Shown here piece after piece: positions 57,696 to 64,000 of a DNA stretch of 64,000 nucleotides (positions are counted from its first letter, which is position 1; each line of letters opens with the position of its first letter). A program made the translations under genes and the position numbers. This stretch comes from Endocalyx cinctus. Lineage: Eukaryota; Ascomycota; Sordariomycetes; Amphisphaeriales; Apiosporaceae. The notes below the pieces were generated by a model. It saw only the letters and a list, made by a program, of their open reading frames with translations. It searched no databases and was not told the origin of the DNA. The stretch spans positions 688,144 to 752,143 of the forward strand of contig BCKC01000010.1 in assembly GCA_001600455.1 (NCBI GenBank). Reading direction: 5' to 3'.

Positions 57696-58520
57696 ATGGC
57701 ACCTCTCTTCCTCATCGCCCTCCTACTCATTCTACCCGCCCTCTATGTCTTCCGAAACTACCACCTCCCTCTCTCCCTCTCTCCCTCCTTCTCTCGCTTT
57801 CTCTCCTTCTCTCGCTCTCTTGCTCTCTCGTTCTGTCTCTCTTTCGCTCCCTCACTCTCTTCCCCCCTCTCTCTCTCATTCCGTCCTTCTCTCTTTCTCT
57901 CACTCCTTTTTTCTTTCTCTCCCTTCTTCTCTCCCTTTGTCTCTCTCTCTCTCCCTCCTCCCTTCTCTCTCCCATTCCCTTCCCCCCTCTCTCTCTCTCT
58001 CGATTCCTCGCTCCCTTTCCCCTTCACTCTATATGATAAAGCGATAAGGTTAAGCTTCGGCTTAATCCTTTCGTATTATTATGTATTTTCCGGGTTAATA
58101 TCTCTTTCTGCATCCATTTCGGGGTTCGCGGCGGTTTTTCTTGTTACGTTCGCTATCCCGGGCGCTGCTGCTGCCGTCCCGGCCGCGGAAACTATAGTAA
58201 CTCCGACGCAACCACAACTACCAATCCCCAAAGTAGATACTATTCCTGTAGTACCAGGGAATATAATTTCTGGATGGGCCACAATAGCATCATTATCAAT
58301 ATTATGCGGGTCTGGCCTGTTAGCCTGGTGGTTCTATTTACAATCATACAAATATACTTTCGATAAAACAATATCGTTACACAATGTATCAGCTATAAAT
58401 GTTAGCGGGATGGCATGTTCTATAACGTTCCCAACCCCTCCCACACCCGCGACTCCAGCACCGGCGCCTACCACAACCGCGGCTCCAGGAACCTCAACGG
58501 CTACAAATCCATCTCCATAA
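57696..58520 (+). CDS. Membrane protein of the local family with a Ser/Leu/Phe/Pro tract, copy C
   Basis: Single exon, 274 aa. A short hydrophobic start (MAPLFLIALLLILPALYVF) is followed at about residues 24-110 by a tract almost only of Ser, Leu, Phe, Pro and Arg, encoded by an irregular CTCTCC-type pyrimidine array. From about 117 the family core begins: YYYVFSGLISLSASISGF, VFLVTFAIPGAAAAVPAAE, a TPTQPQLPIPKVDTIPVVPG linker, IISGWATIASLSILCGSG and LLAWWFYLQSYKYT. INVSGMACSITF and a Pro/Thr-rich tail close it. The core matches copy A and, more distantly, copy B. The array is so repetitive that the start upstream of it is uncertain; the core alone could be the functional unit. No known function. 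Confidence 0.58.
   Translation: MAPLFLIALLLILPALYVFRNYHLPLSLSPSFSRFLSFSRSLALSFCLSFAPSLSSPLSLSFRPSLFLSLLFSFSPFFSPFVSLSLPPPFSLPFPSPLSLSLDSSLPFPFTLYDKAIRLSFGLILSYYYVFSGLISLSASISGFAAVFLVTFAIPGAAAAVPAAETIVTPTQPQLPIPKVDTIPVVPGNIISGWATIASLSILCGSGLLAWWFYLQSYKYTFDKTISLHNVSAINVSGMACSITFPTPPTPATPAPAPTTTAAPGTSTATNPSP
57765..58025 (+). repeat. Pyrimidine (CTCTCC/CTTTCT) array inside copy C
   Basis: About 260 bp almost purely C and T on the plus strand, open in all three plus-strand frames over most of its length. Copy A has only a stub of it (CCTCCCTCTCTAT) at the matching position. Confidence 0.85.
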
Positions 58521-58572
58521 AATTTGAAACATATTCTTTTTGTTAAATAACATTTAGCTTTAACTTTACTTC

Positions 58573-58605
<33 letters not shown>

Positions 58606-58835
58606 GGGGGGGGGGGGGGGGCTTATCACTAGTTAAGTACTGAGTCTATAGCCTTCGCAATCCCATGTCAAGGTACCTAAAAATAAATAGGCCGGGTGAG
58701 GCGTGCAATGAACAGCGGAATGTTGTAATTAGTTACCCATAGAAAGTTTCCCTTCTATGTAGATAGCTCGAGCTATTCAAAAAGTAGCTACAAGCAAGCG
58801 ACTAAAATAATCCGGCGACTTAGTATCACAGACAA
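58521..58835. other. Intergenic with T30-G17 homopolymer pair
   Basis: Lies between the convergent copy C and short-chain dehydrogenase genes. Contains the T/G run described separately and nothing else recognised. Confidence 0.6.
58575..58621. repeat. Poly-T (30) followed by poly-G (17)
   Basis: Thirty T directly followed by seventeen G. Either a real homopolymer junction or an assembly/sequencing artefact. Confidence 0.85.
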
Positions 58836-59945
58836 CTATCGCGTAAAGCGCTGGACGATGTCCTCAACGCCCGCAAACGACAGCTCAGCCATGGTTTCCT
58901 TCCATAGTCTTTGGGCGATACGTTCCCCATCCGGTTTGTATGCAAGAGGTGTCAGACTATTATTTAAAAGATCTCAATAAGCACGATGAGCGAGGCGTTT
59001 GATTTGGTGAAAAAAAAAAAAAGTAACTTACGGCGTTAGCTTTCCGTCTTCTAAATACTGCCCATGCGTCTCTTCGCCGTGTTTTACCGCTGCATCAATC
59101 AAAGCGGCGCCACCGGAAGAACACGATCGGCCGAGAAGAAACATTAGAATGGTGACGATATAGCCTAATAAAGTACCATCCGCGTCTCGACCTAGGCCTG
59201 ACCCGCGACATAACCCAGGATTAACAGCGTTGACGACAGCGACAGATGGCGGGATACGCTTGCACAGCTGGGCCAAAAAGAGATGTCCAAGTAACTTGGA
59301 TACTTCGTACCGCTCAGCAAACTCAAACGTCTTGGTAGTGTCCAGCGCCGGCAGCAACGGGTCCGCGCCCCTCTCCTCGAACTTGGGCCAGCCGGCCGAA
59401 TCGGATGATGTGATTACGACGCGCCCGGGCTTCGATCCCACCTTCTTGCTATGCAAGACGGGAAGGAATAGGATCGTCAGGAGCGCGGTAGATAGGTAAT
59501 TGACCTGAACGTCCTCCTCGTGACCCGTGGATGGGTTTATCACCCGACGAGTTCTATAGACACCCGCGTTTAGAACCACGATGTCGAGACGCTCGAGGCC
59601 TTTTGCGCGCTCCGCGAAAGCGGTAACGGAGTCGTACGATAGGTAGTCGACCGTCCATACCTCGACCGTATCTTCGGGAAGACTCCGACCGGCGAGCAGG
59701 GTCTCGCGGGCGGAATTTCCTTTAGATTCGCTGCGCACACCTAGGATCAGCTTCTTGACCCCTAGGTCTAGGAACTGGTGAGCGCATTCAAGTCCTATCC
59801 CTTGGTTGGCGCCCGTCACTACGACTGTTTGGCCTTGGAGGTCAACGTCCTGCGGAGGTTTCATGGAAGGGAGGAAAATCTGGCGGTAGAAGAATTGGCT
59901 CTTGGTAGCCTCCTTCTCCGGCGAAATATCAAAAGTAACGGCCAT
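58836..59945 (-). CDS. Short-chain dehydrogenase/reductase (retinol-dehydrogenase-like)
   Basis: Two exons, 59945-59032 and 58956-58836 (1035 nt, 344 aa). The nucleotide-binding motif TGANQGIGLE is at about residue 44, the NNAG equivalent is VLNAGVYRT near 128, the catalytic Ser lies in VVITSSDS, and YEVSK carries the Tyr and Lys of the active site. The first exon has a stop just after the donor (KLTP), but a GTAAGT donor and an ATAG acceptor join it in frame to a second exon. That exon gives LTPLAYKPDGERIAQRLWKE and ends VQRFTR, the C-terminal pattern of fungal homologues. It reduces or oxidises a small carbonyl/alcohol with NAD(P); the substrate is unknown. Confidence 0.9.
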
Positions 59946-60741
59946 GTCGGGTAATTACTTTTTTTATTTTTTTTTAATATAATAATAATAAATTTGTAAT
60001 AATATAGGAGCGTCGAATGTTCAAAGCTGAGGAAAATAGAAGAATCCCGTGTCAGTTTAGTGCAATGAAGAGCTTGATAAGCTTTGAAAAACGGAGTAAA
60101 TGACCCTCGGAGAGAAATGACATGTTAGCAAAAAGGTTCAGACAGTTATGACTTGGCGCAGCGCAGACATTGAAATGGTGTCCAAAACCAACAATTATAA
60201 AAAAGAGAAAACAAAAAAGTACTGGTATAGTTGGTAAGTACATGTACAATGCAGACAACGACGAGTGGGGTCTAATTATTTGCTGAAGTAGCATCGAAAG
60301 GAGCTCCAGCGGTTCCAACAGGTATTCATCTTGCATCTGCACTGACCGCCTATATGGTAACCTGTACCAACCAAGGCGACATCACGATTAGAAACTAAAA
60401 GATAGTAGTCCAAATATAAAAGAAAAGGGGATAATCCATACAATTAGTCAAAAATGACTTGGAATATTGCCAGGAAACAAACTCTGCACGTAAATATTCA
60501 GCCCGAAGAATACACGCAACACTCTCGAGCGGTAATTACATACATGAAGACAGATTTTGGGGATGTAAAGCCCTAGCGACAGATAAATAACGAATTCTAA
60601 TAGTCCATCAACATACGAATATACTGGTTGACAAACGTTGATGTACGACGCTCAATGCGATATTTATTTGCCCAGACCTGACTGATTAGACGCCAGTTTA
60701 TCACGACGTTTCCAGAATCTTTCTTCCCGTTTCCGTCGGTT
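59946..60741. other. Intergenic, nothing recognised
   Basis: About 800 bp between two minus-strand genes; holds the dehydrogenase promoter. Minus-strand frame at 60052-60342 has no motif. Confidence 0.5.
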
Positions 60742-61371
60742 TCAACCGCGGGCAGCAAGCTCTGTGAGCATTAGCTCTTGGATCAAGGCCGCGCTCGAGC
60801 AGTTACGCCGCCGCACGAATCGCCGAATCCTGGTCTTTTTCCTCACCAGATGGACACAGGCGAGAATGACGAAGAGGCCGAGAGCAAGCAATGTAAATTC
60901 CCTATTCAACACGTACGGGCCCCCAGGTCGTCCATCTGTTTTCCCCGAGGAATCACATTCGTACCAAGCCGCCGCATCATCCCAGCTCGTATAATACGGA
61001 GCTTTACGCACTAGGGAGCTTTGATGATAACTTTGCGTGGAGAACGTGCTCTCCCGCCTAGATGCCGTATGCTTCGGGAGTCTCCTGTAGTCCCATCCCA
61101 CGCCGTAAACTTCATCCGCCTTCCGCTGAGCCGGGTTCGAGAGGAGTATGTGGGTTGCGATCAGAATACCGTAGCGCTCGACTCTCACTGCCTTGGGTAT
61201 CTCGTGATATGCATTATAACACCGCGTGTCTAGGCGATAGACCAGAACCAATACATGAAAGCGCTTGTTGCTGTGCGGGGCCTTAATGTCCAGTTCTAAA
61301 ACATCGTAAGGGGTGAAGCTTCTCATGGATTTGGGCCATCGGGTTAGGGCGTAGCTAGAAGATCGGTCCAT
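60742..61371 (-). CDS. Degenerate J-domain protein with C-terminal membrane segment
   Basis: From the ATG at 61371 the protein is 209 aa; the frame is open to about 61550 but without another ATG, so a small upstream exon (mitochondrial leader in relatives) may be missing. The J domain is recognisable at about residues 20-100: TPYDVLELDIKAP, KRFHVLVLVYRLDTRC, then IPKAVRVERYGILIATHILL and NPAQRKADEVYGVGWDY. It resembles fungal mitochondrial J-like proteins, but the HPD that activates Hsp70 reads RLD. A transmembrane helix (TLLALGLFVILACVHLV) precedes a very basic end. It may act as a non-catalytic J-like protein, as Pam16 does, but this is inference. Confidence 0.7.
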   Translation of the reverse strand: MDRSSSYALTRWPKSMRSFTPYDVLELDIKAPHSNKRFHVLVLVYRLDTRCYNAYHEIPKAVRVERYGILIATHILLSNPAQRKADEVYGVGWDYRRLPKHTASRRESTFSTQSYHQSSLVRKAPYYTSWDDAAAWYECDSSGKTDGRPGGPYVLNREFTLLALGLFVILACVHLVRKKTRIRRFVRRRNCSSAALIQELMLTELAARG

Positions 61372-63578
61372 CGCAGAACGGTGATGTCTACTGCGACTAG
61401 TGGTATACCATCCGTAGAAGTTGGCAAGCTTCAACGATATGCTACGACGCTCTTCGGTCGAACTTATACGTTGGATAAAATGCAGCGGTAGTGGAAGGGG
61501 CACTTTGATGCTAGGACAGGTAGCATGAGACGTTCCCTGGGACGTTCCTTGGTACTGATTTATACTCAGCTTTCGTCAGTCCTCGACAAACATTGAATAA
61601 ATCACAGATTTGTATGAGTTAGTCCGCAGAGAAACCTCTCGGCTTCGGCATGCACCAATGGCGGTTTCGGTGAAATTATGATTGTTGCTAAGACCATAAA
61701 AGCCTGTCGACCCTCGGGAAAACGGACCTAACTACGCTACGTCGGCCTCCATGGTGAGCAAGTTTCATAAGTAATAGTGCGCGATGCTTTCCTTAGTTGT
61801 GTTACGGTTCCGTCCACATACCATAACATAACCTAAAATCACGCGGTATAACTATTTCACCATGTAGATCGGCATGCAGTTTTTTCTCAACTAAAGAATT
61901 CAACGTTCTCCTCAATAACTTTACGTAGAAATAAATACTCGAAGCCAAGTTAGCGTTATTATCCCAACTGTACCGGCAAACAAATATCGATCAAACCTGC
62001 TCATATTAGCGCGTCGACTCCAGCTGGTCGAGATTAAAGCCGCCAAAAAAGTCTAATTGAAAGAAACGCTGTATATTAATAGAACTCCATCGGGTGTTCC
62101 ATTTATGATTTATTCATCGCAGTAACTTAAGTGCTTGGAGGAAGGGCATCTAAAATGGGATGCTGCTCTCGGATCAAGCAGGTTAATGGCAGACTGCGCA
62201 AGGCGTACCTTTCATGACTAAGGGTTGTGGTCCACCCGTGTCATCTTTGCGGTCGGCTAGGTAAAGCAACTTTGAGCGACATGAATTTCTTACGAGATGG
62301 ACAGATTGAACCTAGGCTTTTCCACAAGCTGTAAGCTTTAACTACCAAGTTTGTGGTTCGCGATCTGCAAAGCTCGCCTCCCGTAAGTACGTTTCGAACT
62401 AGCCAGACCTTCTAGAATAAATATCAACGCGACTGAAGCCGCTCAAGCTCAAGCGTTATCATCAAAGTAGTGCCGAACCAAGATCGTTGACGGTCCACCG
62501 TAATAGAGGAGGTAGGTGAAAAGCTTGTTCGTTATACCCTGCAAGGTGGAACGGGACGTGGGAACGGGATCCAACATCCACCCATGCCTTGCTGCTTATC
62601 CTCCAAACCCAATCTCATTCATCATCACCAATCACCTACCGCCGATTAAGCCGCACATACACACACGCAGATCAAAAGAAAAATAAATATCAAATGCGAA
62701 ATAAATTACTACATAGTCATCTGGAAAAAAACTGACGCTTTATACAAATAGTCTTCAACCTCAACCATCGTCTCGTTCATCTAAGTACTTATACAGCAGC
62801 ACGCCAAATTTTTTTAACTTGCCAGAACGCATCATGCACATTCCATCTGAAATTGTGCAAAAACAATCAGTAACAGTCGGAAGGGGGGAACGAATGAGAT
62901 GTAACTCTTGTTTGTCTTTCTTGCGCCATCTTCGTTCCCACATGGGCTAGGTCGAAGACAACGGAATCCAACCGAGATAGAAATGACAATAGATAGCCCG
63001 CGTCTCTTCTTCGTACTCCCAGTCCTTGTACTAAATTCCCCTCTACTTCAATTAAAAGAAGAAATGCCGAATCATACGCGTGACCCTCGACGTTTTATCT
63101 GATCCGACCGCGCTGATAAAAAGAAATAATAACTAAGGAAATATGACGAAGGTTATCTGTAGGTCTCCCGATTCCAGCCGAAAACTCCACCCCTTCCAAT
63201 TTAAGTGCTCCTCTATTGGACGCGACACAAGTACGTGTAAACAAGAAAATGAGTCGGTGAGCCTTCCGGCTATGTGAAAGCTCAAATACAAGCGTAGCAT
63301 TAAGATTTTTTTTTTCGCATTTTATATATTACTCTGATATGAATCTGGAAGATTACATCAGGTGTTGAAACGTCGCCCAGACTCAAATGATATATATAAA
63401 GGGAGAAAAACAGAGAGAAGAAATGTAGGACTCTTTACGGCGACGGTCCGGTAAAAGGTTAGGGGAAGTTCTTTGGCTTTGGTGCATCTAGCTAACATCA
63501 CCGGTGAGCTAGATTTGAGGGTAAACCTGGCAAACTGAATGGCACCGGGTGCATGCTCCGCAACGTAACAGGAATATT
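61372..63578. other. Intergenic, about 2.2 kb, nothing recognised
   Basis: Includes the possible missing first exon of the J-like gene (upstream of 61371). No tRNA-like sequence or other gene supported. Short frames at 62761-63102 lack motifs. Confidence 0.45.
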
Positions 63579-64000
63579 CTAACCTCCTTTGTTGACAGCT
63601 ACGGGAGCACCGTTAATCGTTGGTGCTGCAGATGACACCGCTGGGTTTCCGTTGAGGGGGTTTCCGTTAAGTGGGGGAGCTGCGTTTCTAACGCTTGGCG
63701 AGTTCACTTGCGGGTTCGGACTTGGATTTGAAGTCGCATAATTCATCCCCGGTGGTGGAACACTAGTTCGGGTGGCCGCCATTCTAGTTGGGTCGGAACC
63801 GAGACCAATGCCACCCAAGCCGACAGGAGTGCCAATATGTCCCTGGCCCGAATTGGCCTGCACTTGGCCGGGAAGGTTGTCATTGGACTTTTGGGCAGCA
63901 TTCATACTATTAAACCGTGCCTGGCCATTACTGATGGCCTGCTGAAGTTGCCCTGGCGACATGGAGGACCTATACATCGAAGGGCTGGCTGCCATCTTAT
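63579..64000 (-). CDS. 3' end of a low-complexity Asn/Pro/Gln/Ser-rich protein (partial)
   Basis: The reading frame runs from the right edge of the window to a stop at 63579 (about 140 residues). Composition is Asn/Pro/Ser/Gln/Gly-rich with short motifs (SPGQLQQAISNGQARFN; LNGNPLNGNPA) and no domain. It resembles the disordered C-terminal ends of fungal chromatin or transcription proteins, but the body lies outside the window and I cannot name it. The true start is probably beyond 64000. Confidence 0.65.
   Translation of the reverse strand, partial: KMAASPSMYRSSMSPGQLQQAISNGQARFNSMNAAQKSNDNLPGQVQANSGQGHIGTPVGLGGIGLGSDPTRMAATRTSVPPPGMNYATSNPSPNPQVNSPSVRNAAPPLNGNPLNGNPAVSSAAPTINGAPVAVNKGG

Noticed and set aside
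1..64000. tRNA, rRNA or CRISPR elements
   Set aside because: Scanned by eye for TTCGA-type B boxes with A boxes, 5S-like sequence and regular repeat-spacer arrays; nothing convincing. A tRNAscan run would be decisive.

Overview
The window is nuclear DNA of a filamentous ascomycete (Pezizomycotina, probably a Sordariomycete; I cannot place the order). The evidence is short GT..AG introns with CTAAC/CTGAC-type branch sites, typical Pezizomycotina families (HET-domain proteins, PNP-NB-ARC-TPR and NACHT receptors, Lunapark, mug70-like CBS/PB1 protein), long AT-rich intergenic DNA, many microsatellites and a short TACCTAGGTA palindrome scattered through non-coding DNA. Splice models were built by hand by joining open frames at GT..AG sites and checking that the total length is a multiple of three and that family motifs are restored.

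Layout. 1-15.2 kb is mostly conserved housekeeping: Lunapark (ER), a degenerate RNase H-like protein with a large insertion, a flavin monooxygenase, a four-CBS/PB1 membrane-anchored protein, mitochondrial ribosomal protein uS2m, and an NSUN-type RNA m5C methyltransferase. 15.4-22.2 kb is accessory: a compact P450, a secreted six-bladed beta-propeller (SMP-30-like) and an Hsp70-like nucleotide-binding-domain protein. 22.4-44.4 kb is rich in allorecognition/immunity-type genes: a PNP-NB-ARC-TPR receptor, a HET protein with a membrane segment, an RWD-ADP-ribosyltransferase, a NACHT protein and a second HET protein, interspersed with a CAT-fold acyltransferase and a phenol-hydroxylase-like flavoprotein. 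44.9-46.3 kb holds a second flavin monooxygenase that is a paralogue of the first.

46.3-58.5 kb is gene-poor, with a sequencing gap inside a TAG array, a possible decayed transposon/LTR and many simple repeats. It carries the most unusual feature: three copies (one inverted and broken) of a small membrane-protein family I do not recognise. The two intact copies share recognisable upstream DNA, so this is a local duplication. 58.8-64 kb has a spliced short-chain dehydrogenase, a degenerate J-domain protein and the 3' end of a low-complexity protein running off the window.

The redox enzymes, acyltransferase and beta-propeller resemble secondary-metabolism tailoring genes, but no PKS, NRPS, terpene cyclase or prenyltransferase is present, so no complete pathway can be claimed. 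No tRNA, rRNA or CRISPR was seen.
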